A stretch of DNA of 64,000 nucleotides from contig NZ_JAOXSR010000004.1 in the NCBI RefSeq assembly GCF_026163685.1, positions 124,001-188,000 of the forward strand, in the 5' to 3' direction. Made by a program: the position numbers and the translations under genes. Below the pieces are notes generated by a model that saw only the letters and a list, made by a program, of their open reading frames with translations, was not told the origin of the DNA and made no database searches. Shown piece by piece: positions 1 to 9,558 of the stretch. This DNA comes from Oerskovia flava. GTDB lineage: Bacteria; Actinomycetota; Actinomycetes; Actinomycetales; Cellulomonadaceae. Numbering within the stretch: the first letter of the stretch is position 1; each line of letters begins with the position of its first letter.

Positions 1-2372
<2,372 letters not shown>

Positions 2373-2385
2373 CCTGAGGTCGACC

Positions 2386-2415
2386 TGAGGCGCCGGGCGA
2401 CCGTCCGGCGCCTCA
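2386..2415. terminator. Bidirectional terminator between secA and the Rv3235-like gene
   Basis: An 11-bp perfect stem (2386-2396 with 2405-2415) and an 8-base loop lie between two convergent genes. The right arm contains the stop codon of the minus-strand gene. There is no clear U-tract, as is common for actinobacterial terminators. Confidence 0.65.
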
Positions 2416-2934
2416 GCCGATCTCGAGCGCGACGACGCGCCAGGTTCCCCGTCGGGCCTCGAGCCGCACGGCCGCGGCGCGGACACGGTCGTCGTCCTCG
2501 ACGACGACCGTGGCCTCCGCCGCCGTCTCGCCGATGCGCACGACGCGTGCCCGCCGGATCTGCACGGGCAGGGTGGCGGGCTTGCGCGACGGTGCCGCCT
2601 GCGTCAGGCGGGCGCGTCGCGAGAGCGCGTCGTAGATCTCGGGTGCGACCCATCGGGTGAGCTGCGCGACGGGCCGCTCGGCGCGCAGCGTCTCGAGCGC
2701 CGCACGGACGACGGCGCAGCACAATGCCGTCGGGTCGGGTAGCGGCGTCTGCTGTGCGGGTGCCCCCACCGGGCGCTCGTCCTCGACGGCCCGCCGGGTG
2801 ACGGCGCGCTCCGGGTCGTGGAGGGTCAGCGGCCGGCCGCTCGGCCGCGCCGTGGCGTGCAGGTGCCGTGCGCGTGCCTCCACCCGGGGGGTGACGCTCG
2901 TGCGGACGGGGACGGGCAGCGTGGTGACGGTCAT
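2413..2934 (-). CDS. Rv3235 family protein (DUF6459-like)
   Basis: A 173-residue protein of unknown biochemical function, assigned from its position next to secA and its C-terminal pattern (APEIYDALSRRARL, then a beta-rich segment with VRIGETAAEATVVVEDDDRVRA and a final TWRVVALEIG). The N-terminal 60 residues are Pro/Arg/Thr-rich and probably disordered. The C-terminal 110 residues look like a small cystatin/NTF2-like fold that packs helices on a beta sheet. There is no signal peptide. The ATG is preceded at good spacing by GAAGGAG. It follows the LysM gene on the same strand with a 66-base gap, so co-transcription is likely. The family name rests on recall of the family, not on a search. Confidence 0.7.
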   Translation of the reverse strand: MTVTTLPVPVRTSVTPRVEARARHLHATARPSGRPLTLHDPERAVTRRAVEDERPVGAPAQQTPLPDPTALCCAVVRAALETLRAERPVAQLTRWVAPEIYDALSRRARLTQAAPSRKPATLPVQIRRARVVRIGETAAEATVVVEDDDRVRAAAVRLEARRGTWRVVALEIG

Positions 2935-3000
2935 GGCGGTGCTCCTTCGGGTGCGCGGGGGAAGAGCGGGTGGCTGCCGGCGACCGGGCGCCGACGATCG

Positions 3001-4044
3001 TCAGCGGGGTGGTGCGAGGATCTGGCCGGGAAGGATGAGGTCGGGGTCGTCGCCGATGACGTCCCTGTTCGCCTCGAACCAGCGACGCACCTCGACGGCG
3101 ACCTCGTGCTCCTCGGCCGCGGGCTCGAGCGCCGCCCGGGCGATCGACCACAGCGTGTCGCCGCGCAGGACCACGACCTCCCCCCGGCTCTCCGTGCCGC
3201 GGGTCGACGTGTCGGCCGGGGCAGCGGTCCGTTCCGTCGTCGACTGCTGACCCGGGGTGGGCGTCACCTGGTCGCGCTTCGTGCTGCGGGCGCCTGCCGC
3301 CGACTCCTCGGGGATCGATGTCGTGGACTGGTCCGGGGTCGCTCGTGATCCATCGACTGCGGTGTCTCCGGTGGGCACGGGGGCGGTCTCCGTCGAGCGG
3401 TCGTCCGAGGAGTCCTCCGTACGGTCCACCGACAGCTCCGCGGTGGTGTCGGCCGCGGGGCCGCCCGAAGGCTTCGGCGAAGGTTCGCCTGAGGGGTCTG
3501 GCGTGGGCTCCGGCGAGGGGACGCTCGCCGCGGTGGGCCCGGGGCCCGACCCGGCGACCGCCTGGACGGCCTCGACCGTCGGGACCCATCCGAGATCGAC
3601 GGCGACCTGGCCCTCCTGCTGCGAGGGGTCGTGGGGAGTGCTCGCGTGGGCGGTGCTGCCGCCGAGCACGAGCCCAGCCCCGACGGTGGCCGTGACGCCC
3701 AGCCGGGCGAGGCGCCGGACGGCCGCCGGGGCGTGTCGCCGCACCATCGTCTCCCCGAGGCGCCAGCGCGTACCGATCCTCTCGGCGAGCACGCAGACGG
3801 CAGCGAGCGTCGCGGTCAGGCTCACCCATGCGGCGACGAGCGCACCGATCACGACGACGAGGATCTCGACGTACACCTCGAGACGGGGAGAGGGAAGGGT
3901 GGAGACGAGGCCGCCCGTCCGTAGCACGAGGAGGAGCGTCACGACGCCGAGCGCGGTGCCGAGACCGGTGAGGGCCACGAGGTGTCCGCGCCGTGACGTT
4001 GCCTGCATCGTCAGCCGCCCGTGTGCGCTGTCCTGGTCGGTCAT
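3001..4044 (-). CDS. LysM-domain membrane protein
   Basis: A 347-residue envelope protein. The N-terminal third has hydrophobic stretches (GLGTALGVVTLLLVL, then EILVVVIGALVAAWVSLTATLAAVCVLA, then a signal-like segment ending GGSTAHA). A long Pro/Ser/Thr/Asp-rich linker follows. A C-terminal LysM-type fold (VLRGDTLWSIARAAL ... NRDVIGDDPDLILPGQIL) should bind peptidoglycan. The ATG at 4044 is chosen because GAGGGGGAAG sits just upstream; an in-frame ATG at 4116 would put three AT-rich repeats inside the gene. It is common beside secA and the Rv3235-like gene in actinobacteria. Its exact role in wall biology is unknown. Confidence 0.78.
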   Translation of the reverse strand: MTDQDSAHGRLTMQATSRRGHLVALTGLGTALGVVTLLLVLRTGGLVSTLPSPRLEVYVEILVVVIGALVAAWVSLTATLAAVCVLAERIGTRWRLGETMVRRHAPAAVRRLARLGVTATVGAGLVLGGSTAHASTPHDPSQQEGQVAVDLGWVPTVEAVQAVAGSGPGPTAASVPSPEPTPDPSGEPSPKPSGGPAADTTAELSVDRTEDSSDDRSTETAPVPTGDTAVDGSRATPDQSTTSIPEESAAGARSTKRDQVTPTPGQQSTTERTAAPADTSTRGTESRGEVVVLRGDTLWSIARAALEPAAEEHEVAVEVRRWFEANRDVIGDDPDLILPGQILAPPR

Positions 4045-4076
4045 GGCTTCCCCCTCGCATCGATCGCCTGACGATC

Positions 4077-4103
4077 TTTGATGCAGTTTGATGTCGTTTG
4101 ATG
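4077..4103. promoter_or_regulatory. Three direct repeats TTTGATG at exact 10-bp pitch
   Basis: TTTGATG occurs at 4077, 4087 and 4097, in the same orientation and on one face of the helix. It stands out as AT-rich in a very GC-rich region, 33 bases upstream of the LysM gene start and about 100 bases upstream of the divergent gene. Phased direct repeats are the known binding pattern of BldC/MerR-like HTH proteins, and such a protein is encoded 0.7 kb away. The link between the two is inference. Confidence 0.5.
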
Positions 4104-4190
4104 TTTCTACATCCAACTGGAAGATCCTTGTCGTGTCCAGTGATTGCTCGTCATGTGGACGCGGAAGGGGTTCGTCTGGGGCACTCCCGC

Positions 4191-4196
4191 TACGGT
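4191..4196 (+). promoter_or_regulatory. -10 box of a probable leaderless transcript
   Basis: TACGGT ends six bases before the GTG at 4203, and no Shine-Dalgarno sequence is visible. Transcription would therefore start at or next to the start codon. Confidence 0.5.
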
Positions 4197-4202
4197 GTGG
4201 CC

Positions 4203-4751
4203 GTGCGCTGGGAGGAGCTCTTCGACGATCTCGAGTCGCAGGTCGCGGCTGCCCACGCCGAGGAACGCGCGGCGCAGGTCGCGGACCTCACGCGGGCCGA
4301 GCTGTCCACGGTCACGCTCGTCGATCGTCTCCGGACGGCCGGCACGGTGGGCGTCCACCTGCTCGACGGCTCACAGGTGAACGGTCAGGTGCGGGACGTC
4401 GCGGCAACCTGGGTGCTCGTCGCCGAGCACCGGCGCCAGCACCTCGTGCCGCTGCACGCCGTCGCGGCGGTCGACGGACCAGGCCACCAGGCTCTCCCCG
4501 GGAGCTCCCCGCGGCCCGACGGCCCCGGACTCGGCCACGTCCTGCGCGCCCTGATGCGCGACCGGGTGGTCGTGCAGGCCCGTACCGCGGCGGGGGTCTT
4601 CACGGGCCGGATCGCACGTGTCGGGCGCGACCACCTCGACCTCGGGTCGCCGGGTCCCTCCACCTACGGTGCGTCCGCACCGCTCGGCCCCGGACGGGGT
4701 ACGACACGGCTCGTGCCGTTCGCCGCGCTGCTCAGCGTGAGCGAGACGTGA
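4203..4751 (+). CDS. Conserved actinobacterial protein with Sm-like core
   Basis: A 182-residue soluble protein of unknown function. The N-terminus is helical and charged (VRWEELFDDLESQVAAAHAEE). Residues about 55-100 read as a small five-stranded barrel (VGVHLLDGSQVNGQVRDV, then WVLVAEHRRQHLVPLHAVAAV), similar in outline to an Sm/LSm or SH3-like fold. A second barrel-like segment (VVVQARTAAGVFTGRIARVGRDHLDLG) follows. The GTG at 4203 is preferred over the ATG at 4098 because a -10 box sits six bases upstream and the encoded protein begins at the conserved-looking RWEELF. It is divergent from the LysM gene. The fold call is a reading of the pattern only. Confidence 0.68.
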   Translation: MRWEELFDDLESQVAAAHAEERAAQVADLTRAELSTVTLVDRLRTAGTVGVHLLDGSQVNGQVRDVAATWVLVAEHRRQHLVPLHAVAAVDGPGHQALPGSSPRPDGPGLGHVLRALMRDRVVVQARTAAGVFTGRIARVGRDHLDLGSPGPSTYGASAPLGPGRGTTRLVPFAALLSVSET

Positions 4752-4818
4752 CGTCGGGTGAGGTCGGGTGACGGCGGGAGCGGGCGTCCGAGGGGTCAGC
4801 GAGGCGGCGGCGCCCCGC

Positions 4819-5034
4819 TCAGCCCTCGAACTCGCCGGCGTCGATCCGCGAGCGGGTCTGCGCGTACATCCGCTGGATGTACCCCTCGAGCTCGGCGGCC
4901 TCGACACGCCACTGCCCCCGACCGCCCACCTGGATCGCCGGGAGCTCGCCCGAGCGGACCAGGGCGTACGCCTGCGCCGCGGAGATGTTGAGCTCCTCGG
5001 TCACGTCGGCGAGGGTGAGGAATCGCGGGGCCAT
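4819..5034 (-). CDS. Helix-turn-helix protein, excisionase/BldC type
   Basis: A 71-residue DNA-binding protein consisting of one winged HTH (LTLADVTEELNISAAQAYALVRSGELPAIQVGGRGQWRVEAAELEGYIQRMY). The helix-turn-helix plus the GGRGQWRV wing is the MerR/excisionase arrangement. It has no dimerisation coiled coil or effector domain, like BldC. The ATG at 5034 begins just before the domain. CAGACT six bases upstream could serve as the -10 box of a leaderless transcript. It is divergent from the SAF-domain gene and may regulate it or the LysM gene; neither target is proven. Confidence 0.82.
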   Translation of the reverse strand: MAPRFLTLADVTEELNISAAQAYALVRSGELPAIQVGGRGQWRVEAAELEGYIQRMYAQTRSRIDAGEFEG

Positions 5035-5070
5035 GGCAGAAGTCTGACACGGCACCCCGGGGCAGGCAGG

Positions 5071-5079
5071 TTGTCCACA
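5071..5079 (+). promoter_or_regulatory. Single DnaA-box-like site
   Basis: TTGTCCACA is the consensus DnaA box of high-GC actinobacteria. It lies in the 137-base gap between the HTH and SAF genes. Only one copy is seen, so this is not an origin. Confidence 0.35.
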
Positions 5080-5171
5080 GGGTGCCGCCAGCACGCCGCC
5101 CGCACCGACATCATGGTGCACGCAGCGCCCGACGACCCGTCCCCGACCGCCCGACGACGAACGGACACACG

Positions 5172-5828
5172 ATGAGCACGACCACCGACAGGCTGCCCGC
5201 GCCGGCCGCCACCAGGCTGCGCCGACCTACCTGGCGCGACCCGCGACTCCTCGTCGGGATCGTCATCGTCGCCGCGTCGGTCGCGCTCGGCTCGTGGGCG
5301 GTGTCCTCGGCGGACACCACGGTCGACGTGTACGTGGCCGACGGCGTCCTCACCCCGGGCGAGCCCGTCACGGGGGCGCAGGTCCGCACCGTCAAGGTCC
5401 AGCTCGGCGACGAGGCGGGCAAGTACCTGCTCGCCGACGAGCCCTTGCCCTCCGACGCGGTGGCGCTGCGGGTCGTGGCGGACGGCGAGCTCGTCCCGCG
5501 CAGCGCCTTCGGCGACCTCGCCGACCTCGACGCGCGTGCCGTGGCGATCCCGGTGGGCAACGCGCTCTCGGACCGGATCTCCGCCGGGTCGCAGGTCGAC
5601 GTGTGGTTCGTCCCGGCCGTCTCCCGCGAGCAGGAGGTCGGCGACCCGCGCCCGCTCACCGGCGGCGTGACGGTGGTCCAGGTCGCGGAGGGCGGTGGCA
5701 ACCTCGTCGTGGGCGGCACGAGCACCATCCACGTCCTCGTCCCGACCGAGGAGCTGCCCGACGTGCTCGGTGCGCTCGCGGCGGACGGCACCATCGCGGT
5801 GGTCCCGGTGGGCGGGGGGGCCGCATGA
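5172..5828 (+). CDS. SAF-domain protein, CpaB/RcpC-like
   Basis: A 218-residue membrane-anchored protein. It has a short cytoplasmic N-terminus, one transmembrane helix (LLVGIVIVAASVALGSWAV), then a SAF-type beta-clip domain (VDVYVADGVLTPGEPV ... LRVVADGELVPRSAF). The C-terminal half has a ring-forming look of Flp pilus assembly CpaB proteins (AIPVGNALSDRISAGSQVDVWF). Its stop overlaps the start of the CpaE-like gene (ATGA), so the two are translationally coupled. No pilin, CpaF ATPase or TadBC gene is in the window, so a role in piliation is uncertain. Confidence 0.8.
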   Translation: MSTTTDRLPAPAATRLRRPTWRDPRLLVGIVIVAASVALGSWAVSSADTTVDVYVADGVLTPGEPVTGAQVRTVKVQLGDEAGKYLLADEPLPSDAVALRVVADGELVPRSAFGDLADLDARAVAIPVGNALSDRISAGSQVDVWFVPAVSREQEVGDPRPLTGGVTVVQVAEGGGNLVVGGTSTIHVLVPTEELPDVLGALAADGTIAVVPVGGGAA

Positions 5829-7225
5829 CCGCCGAGGTCCCGGTCGGTCTCGTCGCGGTCCTCTGCGCGGTCCGGGGAGCGGGGGAGTCCGAGGTCGTCA
5901 CCGCGCTGAGCGCACCAGGCTCCGGGATCCTCGTCACCCGTCGCTGCGCGGACCTCACCGAGCTCCTCGCCGCCGCCGCGGCGGGCGCGGGACGGGTGGC
6001 CGTCGTCTCCGCGGACCTGCCCTCGCTGGACCGGGACGCGGTCGCGCACCTGCACGACCACGGGGCGCGGGTCGTCGCGATCTCGGACGGCAGCGGATGG
6101 CAGGACGACCGGCTCCGGGCGCTCGGTGTCGACGTCGTCATCGTGAGCCCGACGCCCCACGAGCTCACCGCGGGCGTGCACGAGGCAGCCACGACCGCGC
6201 CGGACGGCTCGCGACCTCCCGCAGGGCCTGACCAAGAGCGCTCGGTGCCCCCGACGGACCCGGAGCCGCCGCGCCAGGGTCGCCTCGTCGCGGTGTGGGG
6301 CCCGACGGGTGCGCCCGGACGGACGACGATCGCGATCAACCTCGCTACCGAGCTGGCAGGACCTCCGTCCGCGCGACGGCGTGTGCTGCCGGGTCTCCTG
6401 CGCCGTGGCGCCCCGGTCTCCGGTGACGTCCAGGTGCCCGACGCCGCCCCGCGAGGACCGTCCGCCGAGGTGCTGCTGGTCGACGCGGACACCTACGGTG
6501 CGTCCGTCGCGCAGCACCTGGGCCTGCTCGACGAGTCGCCCGGGCTGGCGGCCGCGGCACGCAGCGCCGGGCAGGGTGCGCTCGACCGGCACGGGCTCGC
6601 GACGCTCACCCCGTCCGCCGTGCCGGGGATGCGCCTGCTCACCGGGATCTCCCGCGCCGCCCGGTGGCCCGAGCTCCCGGGCGCGTCGCTCGACGTGGTC
6701 TGGGAGCACGCGCGCGAGCTCGCGGACTGGACCGTGGTCGACTGCGGGTTCGGGCTCGAGACCGACGAGATGCTCACCTACGACACCCGGGCGCCGCAGC
6801 GCAACGCCGCGACCCTCAGTGCGCTCGCGGCCGCCGACGTGGTCGTCGTCGTGGGCTCCGCCGACCCCGTCGGCGTGCAGCGGCTCGTCCGCGGGCTCGG
6901 TGAGCTCACCGACACCGGCGCGGCGACGGGTGCCCTGCGCATGGTGGTCGCGAACCGAGTGCGCGCCTCGGTGGTCGGCCCGCGGCCCGAGGCCGCGGTC
7001 CGCGAGGCCATGGCCCGGTACGCCGGGGTGCACGAGCTGCACACCGTCCCCGAGGACCGGGACGCGTGCGACACGGCGCTGCGGGAGGGCCGCGCGCTCG
7101 CCGAGGTCGCGCCCGACTCCGCGGTACGGCGATCGGTGGCGGCCCTGGCGGCCGACCTGCGGGCACGGCTGGACGGGTCGGACCACGACGCCGGCGGCGT
7201 GCCGTCGCTCGAGACGGCACACTGA
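5825..7225 (+). CDS. CpaE/MinD-like P-loop ATPase
   Basis: A 466-residue protein. Residues about 1-130 resemble a receiver-like domain (VAVVSADLPSLDRDAVAHLHDHGARVVAI). The C-terminal domain is a MinD/ParA-type ATPase with GPTGAPGRTTIAINLA in place of a Walker A loop, lacking the deviant signature lysine. It is followed by VLLVDADTYG (Walker A' partner strand) and WTVVDCGF. Family members act in polar positioning of Tad pili (CpaE/TadZ), where degenerate P-loops are common. It is coupled to the SAF gene upstream. A 40-residue Arg/Pro-rich insert separates the P-loop from the second motif. Confidence 0.78.
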   Translation: MTAEVPVGLVAVLCAVRGAGESEVVTALSAPGSGILVTRRCADLTELLAAAAAGAGRVAVVSADLPSLDRDAVAHLHDHGARVVAISDGSGWQDDRLRALGVDVVIVSPTPHELTAGVHEAATTAPDGSRPPAGPDQERSVPPTDPEPPRQGRLVAVWGPTGAPGRTTIAINLATELAGPPSARRRVLPGLLRRGAPVSGDVQVPDAAPRGPSAEVLLVDADTYGASVAQHLGLLDESPGLAAAARSAGQGALDRHGLATLTPSAVPGMRLLTGISRAARWPELPGASLDVVWEHARELADWTVVDCGFGLETDEMLTYDTRAPQRNAATLSALAAADVVVVVGSADPVGVQRLVRGLGELTDTGAATGALRMVVANRVRASVVGPRPEAAVREAMARYAGVHELHTVPEDRDACDTALREGRALAEVAPDSAVRRSVAALAADLRARLDGSDHDAGGVPSLETAH

Positions 7226-7229
7226 TCCC

Positions 7230-7784
7230 ATGCGCATCTACCTGCCCGCCACCCTCGACGAGCTCGACGACGTCACCGTCACGCCGACCGGCGCCCGGTG
7301 GACGCTCGCGCCCCGTGCCGCCCACGCGGTGACCACGGCGCTGGTGCGCGCCCTGCCGGACGAGGATGACGAAGGGCTGGAGTTCACCGCGGCGCTCGAG
7401 GCGGCGGACGACTCGCTCACGCTCGTCGCTGCGCGACCGGGGGCACCACGACAGCGCCTCGTGGTGACGCTCGAGGTGCCCGACGGCGCGGTCCAGGTCC
7501 GCGTCGACCCTGCGGCCGGTGTCGGTGTGGGCGCCGAGGACGACGACGAGCTCGCGCCGAGCGCGGTGGAGGTCGTCCGCACGGTCTCCGACGCCCCCGT
7601 CGTGTGTGTGCACGTCGACGAGGTCGAGGCCGCCGAGGACATCGCGGCCGTACTCGCCGCGGCCGACGCCGACGACCCGCAGGCCGACGCCGCACTCGAC
7701 GCGGCGCTCGAGCGCGTCACCGACCGCGACCTGCTCTGGTACGACTGGTCGGAGCTGCGGGACGTCCCGCGCGTCGACGGCTGA
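7230..7784 (+). CDS. DUF6912 family protein
   Basis: A 184-residue acidic soluble protein. It starts MRIYLPATLDELDDV, a conserved opening in a small actinobacterial family, and ends LLWYDWSELRDVP. The middle has alternating beta strands and Ala/Glu/Asp-rich helices. The function is unknown. It lies 4 bases after the CpaE-like stop and may be in the same transcript, although CACACT six bases before the ATG could also act as a -10 box. No catalytic motif is visible. Confidence 0.72.
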   Translation: MRIYLPATLDELDDVTVTPTGARWTLAPRAAHAVTTALVRALPDEDDEGLEFTAALEAADDSLTLVAARPGAPRQRLVVTLEVPDGAVQVRVDPAAGVGVGAEDDDELAPSAVEVVRTVSDAPVVCVHVDEVEAAEDIAAVLAAADADDPQADAALDAALERVTDRDLLWYDWSELRDVPRVDG

Positions 7785-7808
7785 GGTCTTGGCCGCCTGA
7801 CGTGACCG

Positions 7809-8624
7809 TCAGTCGTCCGCCGAGCCAGCGGGTGGCAGGCCGAACACGTCTTCCAGCGTCGTGAGTCCCTCGTCCTGCATCCAGGTGGCGAGCTCGCGAC
7901 CGACCCACCGGAAGTGCCACCCCTCCGACAGATACCCCGTGACGGACTCCTGTCCGGGGGCGTAGCGCAGGATGAACCCGTGGCGGCTCGCGTGCTCGGC
8001 GAGCCAGACCGCCTCGACCGTCTCGTCGAAGCAGAGGCGGGCGAGGTTGCACCCCGGCCGCGTGCTGCTGCCGAAGTCCACGGCGAGCCCGCTCTGGTGC
8101 TCGCTGTGACCCGGCCTCGCCGAGATCTGCTCTCCCACCACCCGGCCGTTGCGGGCGATGGCCCCTGCGTGCGCCCGGTGCTGCGCCTCGTACGAGCGGA
8201 ACGCGCTCGTGAGGGTGACGTGCACACCGTCCTCGCGGGCGGCGTCCAGCAGTGTGCGCAGGTCGCCGGCCACCATCTTCCGCACCTGGTGCCCCTGGAC
8301 CGTGACCAGGTCGTCGGGTTCGTGATCGAGGGGATCGAACGCGCGGTCCGGGTTGACGACCACCCACGGGCTGTCGGGGTCGGACGTGGAGTGCGCGGTC
8401 AGGTCGATCCCGAGTGCCTCGACCTCGACCTCGACCTCGGCCTCGGCCTCGGTCTCCGCCTCCGTGTCGGGCCCGGAGTCCGTCCTCGGTGTCGTGGTCG
8501 GCGTCGTCGGGAGCGCGGGGGACTCGGGAAGGGTCGGGTCCGCCGGAGCGGGTCCGCAGGCGACGAGCGCGAGCAGCACGGCCGTGCCGAGGACGGGGCG
8601 GACGGGTCCGCGGCGTCGGAGCAT
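7809..8624 (-). CDS. M15 family D-Ala-D-Ala carboxypeptidase-like lipoprotein
   Basis: A 271-residue secreted zinc peptidase of the VanY type that would trim peptidoglycan stem peptides. A signal peptide with a lipobox (LLALVAC) is followed by a Pro/Thr linker and an acidic Glu-Ala/Glu-Val repeat. The catalytic domain has the zinc motif HSEHQSGLAVDF and the later EGWHFRW that supplies the catalytic Glu and third ligand His. The ATG at 8624 gives a good signal sequence. A GTG at 8633, overlapping the hisN stop as GTGA, is an equally possible start three codons longer. It is probably the last gene of the aroA-rsgA-hisN set. Confidence 0.87.
   Translation of the reverse strand: MLRRRGPVRPVLGTAVLLALVACGPAPADPTLPESPALPTTPTTTPRTDSGPDTEAETEAEAEVEVEVEALGIDLTAHSTSDPDSPWVVVNPDRAFDPLDHEPDDLVTVQGHQVRKMVAGDLRTLLDAAREDGVHVTLTSAFRSYEAQHRAHAGAIARNGRVVGEQISARPGHSEHQSGLAVDFGSSTRPGCNLARLCFDETVEAVWLAEHASRHGFILRYAPGQESVTGYLSEGWHFRWVGRELATWMQDEGLTTLEDVFGLPPAGSADD
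8417..8465. repeat. Hexanucleotide tandem repeat inside the lipoprotein gene
   Basis: Degenerate copies of a 6-base unit (CTCGAC, drifting to CTCGGC and CTCCGC) run for about 49 bases. They encode alternating Glu-Val, Glu-Ala and Glu-Thr pairs in the linker between the lipobox and the M15 domain. Because the unit is a multiple of three, gain or loss of copies would change linker length without shifting frame. Confidence 0.7.
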
Positions 8625-8629
8625 ACCGG

Positions 8630-9412
8630 TCACCCCAGGCGGCCGAGGACCTCGTCGTGCAGCAGCCCGTTGGTGGCGACGGCGTTGCCGCCCCAGGGTC
8701 CGTCGACGCCGTCGAGCGAGGTGAAGCGGCCACCGGCTTCCGTGACGATGGGCACGAGGGCGGCCATGTCGTACAGCTCGAGCTCGGGTTCCGCGGCGGC
8801 GTCGACCGCGCCCTCCGCCAGGAGCATGTACGACCAGAAGTCGCCGTAGGCGCGGGTGCGCCACATGTCGCGCGTGAGGCCGACGAACGCGTCGAGGGTG
8901 CCTCGCTCCTCCCAGCCGGACAGCGAGGAGTACGACAGCGACGCGTCGGCGAGCCGTGAGACCCCCGAGACGTGGAGCCTGGACGCGGCGGCCAGCGACT
9001 TGCCCGTCCATGCGCCCGTCCCGGTCGCGGCCCACCAGCGACGTCCGAGGGCCGGAGCGGACACGAGGCCGACGACGATCTCGTCGCCGTCCGCCAGGGC
9101 GATGAGCGTCGCCCAGACGGGGACGCCACGCACGAAGTTCTTGGTGCCGTCGATCGGGTCGACGATCCAGCGTCGGGCGCCGTGCCCGGTCTCGCCGTAC
9201 TCCTCCCCGACGATCGCGTCCCGTCCGCGGGCGCGGCCGAGGTGGCTGCGGATGATCTCCTCGGCGGCACGGTCCGCGTCGGAGACGGGGGTGTTGTCCG
9301 GCTTCGACTCGACCGCGAGGTCGAGCGCCTTGAAGCGGGACATCGTGTGCGAGTCGACCTGGTCGGCGATCACATGGGCGAGGCGCAGGTCGTCCTCGTA
9401 CGTCCGGGTCAT
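8630..9412 (-). CDS. hisN: Histidinol-phosphatase, inositol monophosphatase family
   Basis: A 260-residue Mg-dependent phosphatase. It has metal-binding motifs GEEYGE and [15 protein letters not shown], and a later third site ([17 protein letters not shown]). The KNFVRG ending of the second motif and the overall length match HisN, which dephosphorylates L-histidinol phosphate in histidine synthesis; a broader inositol-phosphatase activity cannot be excluded. The ATG follows TACGGT by seven bases, so it probably has its own leaderless transcript in addition to read-through from rsgA 146 bases upstream. Its stop abuts the M15 lipoprotein gene. Confidence 0.88.
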   Translation of the reverse strand: MTRTYEDDLRLAHVIADQVDSHTMSRFKALDLAVESKPDNTPVSDADRAAEEIIRSHLGRARGRDAIVGEEYGETGHGARRWIVDPIDGTKNFVRGVPVWATLIALADGDEIVVGLVSAPALGRRWWAATGTGAWTGKSLAAASRLHVSGVSRLADASLSYSSLSGWEERGTLDAFVGLTRDMWRTRAYGDFWSYMLLAEGAVDAAAEPELELYDMAALVPIVTEAGGRFTSLDGVDGPWGGNAVATNGLLHDEVLGRLG

Positions 9413-9419
9413 GGCTCAC

Positions 9420-9425
9420 ACCGTA
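9420..9425 (-). promoter_or_regulatory. -10 box of hisN (leaderless)
   Basis: On the minus strand TACGGT is followed by seven bases and the hisN ATG, with no Shine-Dalgarno sequence between. Confidence 0.5.
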
Positions 9426-9558
9426 CTCAATGGACGGGGGGCGGGGTGCTCGCCTCGCCCGGGACGCGCGGGCCGGTGGACCTGCGCACGCCCGTCGACG
9501 GTGATGATCGGTCGGTGCGGGGTGGTGGTGCCGGCCCCCTGAGGTGATGTGCGCCAGC

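Noticed and set aside
4752-4818. Hairpin between the Sm-like gene and the HTH gene
   Set aside because: The arms pair imperfectly with several mismatches, so it was not listed as a terminator.
5111-7237. 708-codon minus-strand frame opposite the SAF and CpaE-like genes
   Set aside because: Low-complexity Arg/Gly/Asp composition, no domain, and fully antisense to two genes with clear domains.
7785-7808. Terminator between the convergent DUF6912 and M15 genes
   Set aside because: Only a 5-bp stem (TGACG with CGTCA) is present, too short to call.
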